The notes below the pieces were generated by a model. That model was not told where the DNA came from, did not search any database, and worked only from the letters and a program-made list of their open reading frames with translations. A stretch of DNA of 64,000 bases from a bacterium (GTDB lineage Bacteria; Planctomycetota; Planctomycetia; Pirellulales; Pirellulaceae). Positions 1 through 12,005 of the stretch are shown one piece after another; the stretch's first letter is position 1; the number at the start of each line of letters is the position of its first letter. Made by a program: the position numbers and the translations under genes. The stretch is from the NCBI GenBank assembly GCA_030430075.1, contig JAUIGN010000017.1, forward strand, positions 62,001 through 126,000, read 5' to 3'.

Positions 1-359
1 CGCCCCGTGATGCGGTCGCTCGCATGGAGACCATGATCATGATGGCCGGTTTCGAGCTGCCGATCAAAGCCATGCGTCAGCAAATTGCCAGCGCCGTCGA
101 CCTGATCATTCAGGCCAACCGGTTGCAGGGCGGAGCCCGCCGCGTGACGCACATTACGGAGATCGTGGGGATGGAGCAGGACACGGTCGTGATGCAGGAC
201 ATCTATCGCTACAACCAGGTCGGCATTGACGAGACAGGAACGGCTCGTGGGCAGTTTATTTCGACCGGCATCCGCCCCACGTTCATGGACAAGCTGGAGT
301 CCGCCGGAGTGCGGCTACCGGCGAGCGCGTTCCGTGAGCGGGTCATGATGCAGGATTAG
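1..359 (+). CDS. cpaF: Tad/Flp pilus assembly ATPase, C-terminal end (partial)
   Basis: This is the last ~119 residues of a CpaF/TadA-type secretion ATPase, the cytoplasmic motor that drives Flp pilus polymerisation. The frame is open to the left window edge, so the Walker motifs lie outside the window. What remains matches the end of the family: the METMIMMAGFELP segment, a helix with RQQIASAVDLIIQ, and the RVTHITEIVGME stretch typical of CpaF. tadB and tadC follow on the same strand, which supports the call. An intergenic gap of about 300 bp filled by a dispersed repeat separates it from tadB, unusual for a locus normally packed tightly. Confidence 0.9.
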   Translation, partial: PRDAVARMETMIMMAGFELPIKAMRQQIASAVDLIIQANRLQGGARRVTHITEIVGMEQDTVVMQDIYRYNQVGIDETGTARGQFISTGIRPTFMDKLESAGVRLPASAFRERVMMQD

Positions 360-414
360 CCTGTTTTCTTAAGGAGCCAATGTCGTTCATTTTGAGTCAA
401 CTTTTTGCCGGGAC

Positions 415-612
415 CACTCATCAGCCGCCGGGCGCGTTAGCCCGCGGTTCCGTTGACCGCCGAGCGAACCGGAGGCGAATGTGCTCCGGCGGAGAGGCCC
501 GGCGTTGTGGGTAAGTTCACTGCACACGATTGCGACACTGCGACTTGCCAGAAAGCGTTGTTCGTTCATGAATTATTCGGGCGCTGGGTTCGAGGCCCTG
601 CCTCGTTAGTCG
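415..612 (+). repeat. Dispersed intergenic repeat, family B copy 1
   Basis: A full-length copy of a diverged intergenic repeat. It begins with a CATCAGCCG...GGGCG-TTAG block, has the paired CGGTTCCGTTGA / GAGCGAACCGG segment, then a GATTGCGACACTGCGACTTGCC block and a GCGTTGTTCGTTC block, and ends in CCCTGCCTCGTTAG. Related copies lie at about 11568, 17806, 23588, 28062, 32128, 34314, 48551 and 55255. It sits between cpaF and tadB. The preceding 55 bases (360-414) hold an AAGGAG and an ATG at 380 that opens into the repeat; see findings. Confidence 0.7.
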
Positions 613-658
613 GTTGTTCGCCGCTGGGCGACCTGAAACGTGGAGTTACACCAGTTCG

Positions 659-1615
659 ATGATTATCCAGATTGGCATTCTTGTTCTCGTTTTCGCCTGC
701 GCCGCCGCGCTGGTCGGCGCGGTCGCCATGTTTTTCAACAACAAGTCGTCGACAGAGATGGAAGAGCGGCTGGCGATTTTGACGACGAGCACGACCGCGG
801 AGGTCGAGAATACGACCCTCCTGTCGTACGCCCGGGAAGACGAGCGGGGATTGGCTGATTCGCTGTTCGAGAATTTCTTCGACGTGAACCGGTTTCTGTC
901 CCAGGCGGATTTGCCCCTGTCGGCGTCCCAGTTCCTGGCTCTCACGCTGGCCGCGGCGGGCGTCTGCAGCCTGGCCTGGATCGTGTCGCCCCTGCCGGCG
1001 TCGCTGACACCGTTGGCTGGAATCGTGGGCGCTGCGATTCCCTTCCTGTTTGCATTCGTCCGCCGCCGGCGGCGGTTGGGTAAGTTTGCCGAGCAACTGC
1101 CGGGTGCCCTGGAGTTGATTAGCCGGGCGCTGCGCGCCGGGCATAGCCTGGCATCCGGGTTCAGCATGGTGGGCGGCGAGATGTCCGAGCCGATCAGCAC
1201 CGAGTTTGCTCGCTGCTACGAACAACAGAACCTGGGAATCCCGCTGGAAGAAGCGCTGGAGGGCATGACCGAACGCGTGCCGAACCTCGACCTGCGGTTC
1301 TTTTCGACCGCCGTCATCTTGCAGCGGCAAACGGGCGGCGACCTGGCCGAAATCCTCGACAAGATCGGCCACCTGGTTCGCGAGCGATTCAAGATCTACG
1401 GCCAGATTCAAGCGTTGACGGGCGAGGGCCGCTTGTCGGGCATCGTGCTGCTGGCCCTGCCGCCCCTGCTGTTTGTCGTGATGCATCGGTTGAATGCCGA
1501 TTACGTCAACGTGCTATTTACGGACAAGATCGGCCAGCAGTTGCTGGGAGGTGCCATCCTTCTGCAACTGCTCGGTGCCTTCGTCATCAAGAAGATTATC
1601 ACCATCAAGGTCTAA
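659..1615 (+). CDS. tadB: Tad/Flp pilus inner-membrane platform protein TadB
   Basis: A 318-residue type II secretion F-domain membrane protein that, with TadC, forms the inner-membrane platform of the Tad pilus. An N-terminal membrane helix (residues ~3-23) is followed by a charged cytoplasmic stretch, a hydrophobic pair (~95-145), the T2SSF cytoplasmic domain with LPGALELISRALRAGHSL and a GGDLAEIL motif, and two C-terminal helices. The ATG at 659 gives a normal membrane N-terminus; a TTG 45 bases upstream would add an unlikely leader. GGAG at ~642 is a distant ribosome site. tadC starts 6 bases after the stop. Confidence 0.93.
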   Translation: MIIQIGILVLVFACAAALVGAVAMFFNNKSSTEMEERLAILTTSTTAEVENTTLLSYAREDERGLADSLFENFFDVNRFLSQADLPLSASQFLALTLAAAGVCSLAWIVSPLPASLTPLAGIVGAAIPFLFAFVRRRRRLGKFAEQLPGALELISRALRAGHSLASGFSMVGGEMSEPISTEFARCYEQQNLGIPLEEALEGMTERVPNLDLRFFSTAVILQRQTGGDLAEILDKIGHLVRERFKIYGQIQALTGEGRLSGIVLLALPPLLFVVMHRLNADYVNVLFTDKIGQQLLGGAILLQLLGAFVIKKIITIKV

Positions 1616-1621
1616 ACGAGC

Positions 1622-2581
1622 ATGTCAGCGATTCTGCAAAATCCGACTATCATTTCCCTGACCGTGGGCGGCGCGGTCATCGCAATCGCCTGGTTGCTGC
1701 TCGACCTGTTGGCCAGCAACAAGCAGCGCGCCGAGCGTCGGCTGGAAGAGTTCAAGGACCCCAGTCTCCGCCGCATGCGCGAAGAACGGTCGTCGACCGC
1801 CGTCGCCATGGCGCGGGCCTTCGAGAAGGCAACGCCCGCCCTGGCGAAACCCTTGCAGCCGAAGTCCGAACAGGAATTCGGCAGGTTGCGGACGCGGCTG
1901 ATCCACGCCGGCTTTCGCGATGACAACGCGCCGACCGTCTTCCTGGGGCTCAAGTTCCTGGCGTTGATCCTGGGCTTGATTCTGAGCAGCGGCGGCGTGC
2001 TGCTGGTGGGCGTCGGAACGCAGTCGATGCTCCGTGCGGGGATCTTCGCGTGCGGCATGTTCTTCCTGCCCGATCTCCTCTTGATGTTGATCGGCAAGAA
2101 AAGGAAGGAGGCAATCTTCCTGGCCCTTCCAGATGCGCTTGACCTGATGGTCGTCTGCGTCGAAGCCGGTTTAGGGTTGGACCAGGCCATGCGCAAAGTG
2201 GCCGACGAGATGGCCAAGACGTACCGTGTTGTGGCGGAAGAGTTCGGGATCTGTAACATGCAACTGCAGATGGGCGTGACGCGGTCCGAAGCGCTTCAGA
2301 ACCTGGGGAACCGCAGCGGGGTCGAAGATCTCAAGTCGCTGGCCTCCATTCTGATTCAGGCAGACAAGTTCGGTTCCAGCATCGCCCAGGCCTTGCGGGT
2401 CCAGAGTGAGTCGATGCGAGTGCGACGCAGCCAGATCGCCGAAGAAAAGGCGGCCAAGACCGCCGTGAAGCTCATCTTCCCGCTCGTCCTCTTCATTTTC
2501 CCCGGGATCTTCGTGGTGCTTGTGGGGCCAGCGGGCATCTCCATGTATCGCGAAATGTTTACCGCCATGGGGGGTGGGTAA
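1622..2581 (+). CDS. tadC: Tad/Flp pilus inner-membrane platform protein TadC
   Basis: A 319-residue partner of TadB in the pilus assembly platform. It has an N-terminal helix (~10-30), a pair of helices around 105-155, the T2SSF domain with LPDALDLMVVCVEAGLGLDQA (residues ~169-189) and a long final hydrophobic segment. The domain order and length match the TadC family. Translation is very probably coupled to tadB (6-base gap). The tadB-tadC pair directly downstream of the CpaF end identifies this as the core of a Tad locus, although no pilin or prepilin peptidase is inside the window. Confidence 0.93.
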   Translation: MSAILQNPTIISLTVGGAVIAIAWLLLDLLASNKQRAERRLEEFKDPSLRRMREERSSTAVAMARAFEKATPALAKPLQPKSEQEFGRLRTRLIHAGFRDDNAPTVFLGLKFLALILGLILSSGGVLLVGVGTQSMLRAGIFACGMFFLPDLLLMLIGKKRKEAIFLALPDALDLMVVCVEAGLGLDQAMRKVADEMAKTYRVVAEEFGICNMQLQMGVTRSEALQNLGNRSGVEDLKSLASILIQADKFGSSIAQALRVQSESMRVRRSQIAEEKAAKTAVKLIFPLVLFIFPGIFVVLVGPAGISMYREMFTAMGGG

Positions 2582-2759
2582 CGGCGATCCGGCCACATTT
2601 TGCCGGTCAGGAAAATCGGCTGGCCGCCGGGCGGAGACCGCCGGCCCGCCAAATCGGCCCGTATTGTTGTGGTTTCACGTCAAAACTTGGCCGGTGATCG
2701 CCGATATAGAGTGAAGCAGAGAGGTTTTCCTGCGCGCTGATTTGCATGAAAGGATTCCG

Positions 2760-3302
2760 ATGCGACGCTCTATGATGCTGCTAGCATTTGCCGTAACAAC
2801 GCTGACCGTGAATATGGCTCATGCGGATTGGGATGAATTCTGGCACATGGTGCATGTCGACTGGCACCGCATGAACGCCTGGCCCGAACCGTTCCAGGCG
2901 GCGGATCGCAAGGCGGCGATCGCACCGTTGATCGCCATGACCGACGCCGGGTGGCGGATGCAAAACACGCTCGGAGCGCACCTCTTTCATCCTGCCACGC
3001 AGGAATTGACGAAGGCCGGCGAGCTGAAATTGCAGTGGATCGCCACCCAGGCCCCGATGCACCGCCGGACGGTTCACGTCTTGCAATCGCTGGAGCCCGG
3101 TGTCACCAACCTGCGGGTCGCCTCCGTCGATCGGTACCTGAAGAAGTATCTGCCCGAGGAAGCGCGGCCAGGGGTCGTGCTGACCAGCAGAATTCCCGTC
3201 GGTGGATCGGGTGAGTACTTCGAGACGATCGACCGCCAACTCAAGTCGTCAGTTCCCGCGCCCCGGCTGCCGGCGGCGGCTGGGCCAACGGGCGGATTTT
3301 GA
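2760..3302 (+). CDS. Exported protein of unknown function next to the tad genes
   Basis: A 180-residue protein with a clear Sec signal peptide (MRRSMMLLAF to MAHA, cleavage near residue 22) followed by a Trp/His-rich start (DWDEFWHMVHVDWHRMN). The rest is soluble, with many Ala, Pro and Gln residues at the C-terminus. The ATG at 2760 is preferred over an upstream TTG at 2742 because it begins the signal peptide and has GAAAGG six bases upstream. No family was recognised. Its place between tadC and a TPR lipoprotein, all on one strand with short gaps, suggests a secreted accessory of the pilus locus; this is inference from context only. Confidence 0.75.
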   Translation: MRRSMMLLAFAVTTLTVNMAHADWDEFWHMVHVDWHRMNAWPEPFQAADRKAAIAPLIAMTDAGWRMQNTLGAHLFHPATQELTKAGELKLQWIATQAPMHRRTVHVLQSLEPGVTNLRVASVDRYLKKYLPEEARPGVVLTSRIPVGGSGEYFETIDRQLKSSVPAPRLPAAAGPTGGF

Positions 3303-3347
3303 GCACGGGCAGTTTGCCGCAACGGGAACAAGTTTGGGGGGTGGATC

Positions 3348-4439
3348 ATGAGAATCGGTCGCGTATTGTCGCTGGGATTGTTGCTTACCGCGGGCTGCAC
3401 GTCCACGTCGCCCTTTGGGACAGCGGACCACCAGTCCTCCCCCGGCGACTCGCACGTTGCCGGCCGCACCACGGGCTCCCCAGTGCGCTCCGTTACCGGT
3501 CCCTCGTCACTGCCGTTCCCTGCCGGGCAGCAGATGACACAGACGGGCCCCAACACCTACACGCAGACCAATCCCAGCCAGGGGGCCGGCAATGCCTTGC
3601 TGGCCGGGTTGCGTTCGACGGGCGCCAGCATCGGCAATGCGCTGACGATCGAACCGCGCGTTATTCCCGCCTCGGATCCGACCAGCCTCGCGACGCCAAC
3701 CGACGCCGTCGGAGCCGATCTCCACTTCCGGGCGGCCCAGGTCTACGAGGGTCAAGGGAATATCGCGGGCGCCATCTCCCACTACCAGCAGGCACTGGCG
3801 ATTGCACCTCAGGACCCTCGCATCATCGTGGGATTTGGTCGGCTCTACGATGGGCAGAATGAGATGCACCGCGCGCAGCGGCTCTACGAAGAGGCGCTGG
3901 CCGTTGACCCCGATTTCTGCCCCGCCTTGAATTCCCTGGGCATCTGCCTGGCCAAACAGGGACAGTTGGACGCCGCCGTCGCCCACATCTCCCGTGCGAC
4001 CCAACTGCAGCCGGAAAACGCCCGCTACAAGAACAATCTGGCCAACGTCCTGGCGGACTCCGGCCGCTTTGGCGAGGCGTATGCCCAACTGGTTTCGGTG
4101 CACGGGGAAGCGGTCGCACACTACAACCTGGGCTACCTGCTGCTGCAGCAAGGAAAGACCGAACTGGCGCGCCGTGAACTTGAATTGGCGCTGCAGGCCA
4201 ATTCTTACCTCCATCAGGCTCGGGCTCTGCTGCAGTCGCTGGATCCCGTCGTGGCGGCGACGCCGCCGGTCGAGCAACTCAGCGACCCGTCACCCCGGTT
4301 CACGGTCACCCAGCCGGAATCGGCTCCGGCCCACAGTCTGCCGACGGGTGGCACGATCACCGGCGCACCCCGTGTCGGCAACCAGCCAGCAGCACCGCAG
4401 GCGGCCCCGCAACTGCGCAGTTTTCCGCCCCTCTATTGA
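3348..4439 (+). CDS. TPR-repeat lipoprotein, TadD-like
   Basis: A 363-residue lipoprotein: the signal sequence ends in a lipobox LLTAGC with the acylated Cys at 17. A Ser/Thr/Pro-rich linker (18-120) precedes at least four tetratricopeptide repeats (~125-270), seen as spaced pairs such as AAQVYEGQGNIAGAISHYQQA and ALNSLGICLAKQGQLDAAV. The tail is low-complexity Pro/Ala/Gln. TPR lipoproteins named TadD act as pilotins or scaffolds in Tad systems, and the position behind tadB-tadC fits that role. It is probably the last gene of the unit, since more than 1 kb without genes follows. Confidence 0.82.
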   Translation: MRIGRVLSLGLLLTAGCTSTSPFGTADHQSSPGDSHVAGRTTGSPVRSVTGPSSLPFPAGQQMTQTGPNTYTQTNPSQGAGNALLAGLRSTGASIGNALTIEPRVIPASDPTSLATPTDAVGADLHFRAAQVYEGQGNIAGAISHYQQALAIAPQDPRIIVGFGRLYDGQNEMHRAQRLYEEALAVDPDFCPALNSLGICLAKQGQLDAAVAHISRATQLQPENARYKNNLANVLADSGRFGEAYAQLVSVHGEAVAHYNLGYLLLQQGKTELARRELELALQANSYLHQARALLQSLDPVVAATPPVEQLSDPSPRFTVTQPESAPAHSLPTGGTITGAPRVGNQPAAPQAAPQLRSFPPLY

Positions 4440-5507
4440 TACTTGCGCAGCGAATGGACCAGGACGACCAACGGGAGTCCGCAGAGATACGGCCGCGCGT
4501 TGCTTGCCGAAGGCTCATTTGCCGCGCAGCCGTCAATAATTGCCGTCCCTCGAAGTGGCGGCGACCGACCAACCGAAGCCCGGACGTGATTTGGGCTGGG
4601 CGTCTCGTCAACGTCCTTGACGCAGCCGCCAGGGCTCACCAGCAGGCTGCGCGTACCGTCAGCGGGCAGCCGCGTTGAACGCGGGGAATGCCGGACTTGC
4701 CGCCGCATCCGGCCCGTTTGCTTGCGCGGCCCGTGTCGTTCGTTGGGCGTCACGTTCCATCGGCCAGCGGGAGCAAATCGACATCTCGCGAGCGGTCGTT
4801 TGTGGTTGTTTCGCAGCCCAGCCTCGCTAGCTGTCGTGCATAAACCTCGGCAATTCTTGTCCCTTGTCAGCGTGCTGACCGGAGGCCGGGGGGGGCGTCA
4901 AACCGTCTAGCCGGGAAAGAAGTTGCGCGCATTCTGCCGGCGCCCTGCCGGCCTGAGCCGGCTCGGCAGTCGAACTGCGGGTGACCTTTTGAAGTTGCCC
5001 AATTTCGAATCCCGAATTACCCTTTTAGGTAGAACTTGAGGACCCTCTTTTAAGCTCGCGAGATCCTTGCTGCGACAGAATTCGATCTCGCACCTGTTTC
5101 TCCTCGGTTCGCACTGGCGCTCTTTCGCAAGTTGCTTGCCGGTTCGGTCTCCAGCCTGGTGACATTGGGCGAGGCTCATGTCTGCCCGAGTTGTCGCGGT
5201 TCTCATTTTGATTGCTTGAATTGATGCGTGGCGGCATTCTCGCAGTGCCACGTGTGAGCAGCTCGGTCGCACTTTGCTTGGTCGGACGGGGCCGGCACGT
5301 AATCCAGATTGACGTCTGGTGATTTCATCGTGCGTCCGTGATTCGTGCGCCAAACTTGGCGGATGTTTGTACCGTGTTGACGGTGTGCGAGACCTAACCC
5401 AACAGCAATTCAACAATCGATACCGGCTGCGTCAAGCGGTTCGTCCGGATCTGCGGACTTTGGTGACCGGGCGTTGCGGCAATGCAGACTGGTTGAGGAG
5501 ATTCGTC
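4440..5507. other. Gene-free region between the tad locus and prkA
   Basis: About 1.07 kb with no credible coding sequence; open frames here are short, lack ribosome sites and have no recognisable product. A possible degenerate family B repeat lies at ~4735-4835 (GTTGGGCGTCACGTTCC block and a CAGCCTCGCTAG end). The part from ~5000 to 5300 has lower GC content than its surroundings and may contain the prkA promoter and a leader, but no convincing -35/-10 pair was found. Confidence 0.5.
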
Positions 5508-7565
<2,058 letters not shown>

Positions 7566-7687
7566 CGGCGGGCCGTGACCTGGCGGGGGCGGCACGCGCG
7601 GTTCCCTGCCGTGGCCGCCGGCCGGGTGATTCGGTGGAATGAGTTTCTGTGCCAGCAGTTCGTCGCATGCCGCGCCGGAGTCAGCAG

Positions 7688-8797
<1,110 letters not shown>

Positions 8798-8840
8798 CGG
8801 CCCGCACGACAATCGCCCGACGAGAGTCTTCCGCCCGACT

Positions 8841-9080
8841 GCCCGGCGCGGGGCTCCCGCCGGTGCGCTCGGCGCGGGTCTCCCGAACGTTGGTTCGGCG
8901 CGGGTCGCCATACCGTTCGCTCGGCGCGGGTCTCCCGACCGTTCGCTCGGCGCGGGTCTCCCGACCGTTCGCTCGGCGCGGGTCTCCGGACCGTTCGCTC
9001 GGCGCGGGTCTCCCGACCGTTCGCTCGGCGCGGGTCTCCCGACCCCGCCGAAACCGACGACCGAAGGTCTCCAATTCCCC
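8841..9080 (+). repeat. Dispersed repeat family A, copy 1 (26-bp tandem array plus core)
   Basis: Five head-to-tail 26-bp units occupy 8915-9044 exactly (unit GTTCGCTCGGCGCGGGTCTC + CCGACC; one unit has a single C-to-G change). Degenerate units precede them from ~8841. The array ends in a variant of the family A terminal core (CCGCCGAAACC...CCGAAGGTCTCC) to ~9080. It lies between yeaH and spoVR, within an otherwise gene-tight module. The units contain no stop codon in several frames, which creates spurious open frames on both strands and a false N-terminal extension of spoVR. Confidence 0.92.
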
Positions 9081-9204
9081 CAGCGTCAGCCGCCTCCAGC
9101 AACGATTCATCAACAACCTCCCCCAAGGAACCGCCGTCGCCGCAGTCGCGGTGCCGAAATTGTTCCCGCCGGTCCCTGCCGGCATCGATACAAGGATTCT
9201 CTCC

Positions 9205-10749
9205 ATGATCGCGACCCATCGATTTCGACCCTTGCCGCCCGATCTGATCGCGGTCCAGCAGCAGATGGAGGGACACGCTCGCGATTATGGGTTGGACTTC
9301 TTTCCCACCATCTTCGAAATGGTCGATGCAGATCAGCTCAACGCCGTGGCGGCCTATGGTGGATTTCCGACCCGCTATCCGCACTGGCGGTTCGGGATGG
9401 AATATGAGCAGCTTTCGAAGAGCTACGAGTACGGTCTGCAGAAGATCTACGAGCTGGTGATCAACAATGATCCCTGTTACGCGTACCTCATGGCAAGCAA
9501 CGAGTTCACCGACCATAAGTTGGTCATGGCGCACGTGTACGGCCACTGCGACTTCTTCAAGAATAATCAGTGGTTCAGCCAAACCAACCGTCACATGATT
9601 GACGAGATGGCCAACCATGGAAACCGGATCCGCCGCTACATGGATCGGTATGGGGTGGATGAAGTCGAGCAGTTCATTGACGTCTGCCTGAGCATTGAGG
9701 ATCTGATCGACATACATTCACCGTTCGTCAAACGTTTCGACGAAGAACCTCGCGACACGTTTGCAGAAGCCGGCGAGGACGAGGAGGAAGGATCGCCGGC
9801 CACGCGATACCGGTCCAAGGGCTATATGGACCCGTTCGTCAACCCTCCGGAAGTGCTGGCTGCCGAGGCCGAGCGGCACGTGGAACGCCAAACTCGCAAA
9901 GAGCGGCGGTTCCCGTCCGAGCCGGTCCGCGACGTGACCTGGTTTGTGCTCAACCATGCACCATTGAAGGCCTGGCAACGCGACGTCCTGACGATCATCC
10001 GCGACGAGGCATACTACTTCGCACCGCAAGCCCAGACCAAAATCATGAACGAGGGGTGGGCGACCTACTGGCATTCCACCATCATGACCAGGCACGGTAT
10101 CGAGCCGGCGGATCTGGTTTGTTATGCCGACCATTGCAGCGGAACGCTGGCCGGATCACAGACTCGCTTGAACCCCTACAAGCTGGGGCTCGAACTCTTC
10201 CGGAATATCGAAGAACGGTGGAACCGGGGGCAATACGGCGAAGCCTGGGAGCAATGTGATGATATGCGGCGGAAACACGAATGGGACACCGGGGCCGGAC
10301 GCGGACGCGAAAAGATATTCGAGGTCCGGCGGATTCACAACGACCTCACCTTTATCGACGAATTCCTCACCCTTGAATTCTGCCGCGAACACAAGCTGTT
10401 CTCTTTCGGTTTCAATCAGGAGAGTGGCTACTATGAAATCGAGAGCCGGCAGTTTGCCCAGGTCAAGGAGCGGCTTCTCTTCAACCTGACCAACGTTGGC
10501 CGACCCATCATCCATGTCGTCGACGCGAACCACCGGAACCGAGGCGAGTTGTTTCTGCAGCACCAATACAACGGCGTAGAGCTGAAAACCACCTACGCGG
10601 CCGACACGCTGGTAAACCTGTTTCGTCTCTGGAGCCGGCCCGTCCATCTTGCGACCGTCCTCGATGAGAAAACGACGATCCTCTCATACGATGGTTCGGC
10701 GCATTCGTCGCAAACAACGGATGAACCGTTCCAGGTTGGTTTCGAATGA
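9205..10749 (+). CDS. spoVR: SpoVR family protein
   Basis: A 514-residue SpoVR (YcgB) homologue. Conserved family stretches are visible: HYGLDFF-type N-terminus (ARDYGLDFFPTIFEMVD), YPHWRFGMEYEQL, NEFTDHKLVMAHVYGHCDFFKNN, LNHAPLKAWQRDVLTIIRDE, and MNEGWATYWHSTIMT, the last resembling a metal-site-containing helix. The ATG at 9205 has AAGG ten bases upstream; an open frame that begins at 8863 is produced by the repeat array and is not coding. SpoVR is the constant third member of the PrkA-YeaH-SpoVR set; its biochemical function is unknown. The following gene starts 12 bases after the stop. Confidence 0.95.
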   Translation: MIATHRFRPLPPDLIAVQQQMEGHARDYGLDFFPTIFEMVDADQLNAVAAYGGFPTRYPHWRFGMEYEQLSKSYEYGLQKIYELVINNDPCYAYLMASNEFTDHKLVMAHVYGHCDFFKNNQWFSQTNRHMIDEMANHGNRIRRYMDRYGVDEVEQFIDVCLSIEDLIDIHSPFVKRFDEEPRDTFAEAGEDEEEGSPATRYRSKGYMDPFVNPPEVLAAEAERHVERQTRKERRFPSEPVRDVTWFVLNHAPLKAWQRDVLTIIRDEAYYFAPQAQTKIMNEGWATYWHSTIMTRHGIEPADLVCYADHCSGTLAGSQTRLNPYKLGLELFRNIEERWNRGQYGEAWEQCDDMRRKHEWDTGAGRGREKIFEVRRIHNDLTFIDEFLTLEFCREHKLFSFGFNQESGYYEIESRQFAQVKERLLFNLTNVGRPIIHVVDANHRNRGELFLQHQYNGVELKTTYAADTLVNLFRLWSRPVHLATVLDEKTTILSYDGSAHSSQTTDEPFQVGFE

Positions 10750-10761
10750 GGTACTTGGACC

Positions 10762-11235
10762 ATGCACGCACAGATCAACAATGAACTGGATCGGCTGGCA
10801 ATCTCGCACCACGGTGGAGCCTGCCAACTGTCGCTACCGACACCTGCCGGTACGCTGGCGGTGGAGCTCGATTCGGTGGGCCCGCTGGCCTGTGCCTTTA
10901 CGACGCTTGCCCTTCGAGCCGATGCGCTGGCGTCCGCCACGATCGACGAACTGACCGCGATCGCCAATGACCTGTCAGATCGGTTGAGTTACCTCCTGGA
11001 AGCGATCAGCCCGGTGGAAATTGACCAGGACATGTGCGTCGTGCAAATGCGGTCGAGTCCACCTGAGCAAAGCAGCCAGGGAACGTTTTATTACGAGCTG
11101 GTGGTTCGCCAGGGGGCAATCGAACTGTGTCGCTACCAGAAAGCAACCGGCGCCATCCGGCAGACCGTGCCAGCCACGGTGACACGACAAGTCATGGGAC
11201 GTTTGGCGGACGACTTTGTCGCCGCCGTCCCTTAG
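10762..11235 (+). CDS. Unknown protein, fourth gene of the PrkA/YeaH/SpoVR cluster
   Basis: A 157-residue soluble protein starting 12 bases after spoVR and so almost certainly co-transcribed. It lacks a signal peptide and membrane helices. The sequence alternates strands and helices, with a central helix (ATIDELTAIANDLSDRLSYLLEAI, ~59-82) and a C-terminal part with CVVQMRSSP and FYYELVVRQGAIELCRYQK, suggestive of a small alpha/beta fold. I do not recognise a family. Its position makes it a candidate planctomycete-specific partner of the stress module. A family A repeat follows from about 60 bases after its stop. Confidence 0.78.
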   Translation: MHAQINNELDRLAISHHGGACQLSLPTPAGTLAVELDSVGPLACAFTTLALRADALASATIDELTAIANDLSDRLSYLLEAISPVEIDQDMCVVQMRSSPPEQSSQGTFYYELVVRQGAIELCRYQKATGAIRQTVPATVTRQVMGRLADDFVAAVP

Positions 11236-11295
11236 GCTCGCCAACGCAGCGGCCACCCGCGAGTCTTCGGATGACCGCTCGTCACGGATCCCCAA

Positions 11296-11560
11296 CCGTC
11301 CGCTCGGCGCGGCTCTCCGAGGAGCTGCTCGGCGCGGGTCTCCGAGGAACTGCTCGGCGCGGGTCTCCGCAAAGCTGCTCGTCGCGGCTCTCCTCAAAGC
11401 TGCTCGTCGCGGCTCTCCGAGGAACTGCTCGGCGCGGGTCTCCGACCCCGCCGAAACGGCTGACCGAAGGTCTCCAATTCCCTTCCTGTCTCCAATTCCC
11501 TTCCTGTCTCCAATTCCCTTCCCGTCTCCAATTCCCTTCCTGTCTCCAATTCCCTTCCCG
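11296..11560 (+). repeat. Dispersed repeat family A, copy 2, with 18-bp tandem tail
   Basis: Five contiguous 25-bp units (11323-11447; type unit AACTGCTCGGCGCGGGTCTC + CGAGG, with GCTCGTCGCGG variants) are preceded by a partial one from 11296. The family A core covers 11425-11476 and is identical over 52 bp to copies 3 and 4. Immediately after the core, an 18-bp unit TCTCCAATTCCCTTCCTG is repeated five times (11471-11560), its first bases overlapping the end of the core. The element begins about 60 bases after the stop of the upstream gene, in that gene's orientation. Confidence 0.93.
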
Positions 11561-11567
11561 GTGGAAC

Positions 11568-11735
11568 AGTTAGCAGCAACCATTCAGGGCGAGTCGCTGT
11601 GTCGCCGTCATTTCCAGTGTTCCTACCCAAAACGTCGCGTATCTCCCCCGGATCCCGGTAGCGTCCGGTTCGCTCGTCCATCAACCGAACCGTGGGCTAT
11701 CGCCCAACGGCTGATGATTGATTCGGGCGGCGGCC
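11568..11735 (-). repeat. Dispersed intergenic repeat, family B copy 6 (minus strand)
   Basis: Read on the minus strand, this is a near full-length family B element: ATCATCAGCCGTTGGGCGAT, a CGGTTCGGTTGA block, GAGCGAACCGG, then ACGCGACGTTTTGGGTAGG, GGCGACACAGCGACTCGCCC and TGAATGGTTGCTG. It directly abuts the 18-bp tail of repeat A copy 2 in the gap before chdC. The rest of the gap (11736-12005) shows only a TAAGAT-like sequence near 11953, a weak -10 candidate for chdC. Confidence 0.72.
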
Positions 11736-12005
11736 CTGGCTGGTCAGGAACTTGACAACCAAAGTTTCCGCCATGTACGCGGCCGCGACGTGGCGGATAC
11801 TCCAATCTCGCGAAATGTCCTTGGCGTCGGCAGCCCCGTCGGCCCCGCCTGTCGGTAGCTCGTCGCTGGTCCGCCGACCGTTCCGCCCCGCGATCGTTCT
11901 GATCTCCGCATGCGGCACGAACCGGTCCTGGTCGTGCCACTCCCATTGGGTAAGATAGGGCGGTCAACCATCCATCCATCCATCATCTCTCGCGAGCCCC
12001 AGTCC

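Noticed and set aside
5001..5040. tRNA-like TTCGAATCCC segment
   Set aside because: No acceptor stem, D arm or anticodon arm can be built around it.
8841..9080. CRISPR-like regular repeat array
   Set aside because: Units are directly joined with no spacers between them, and no cas genes are near.
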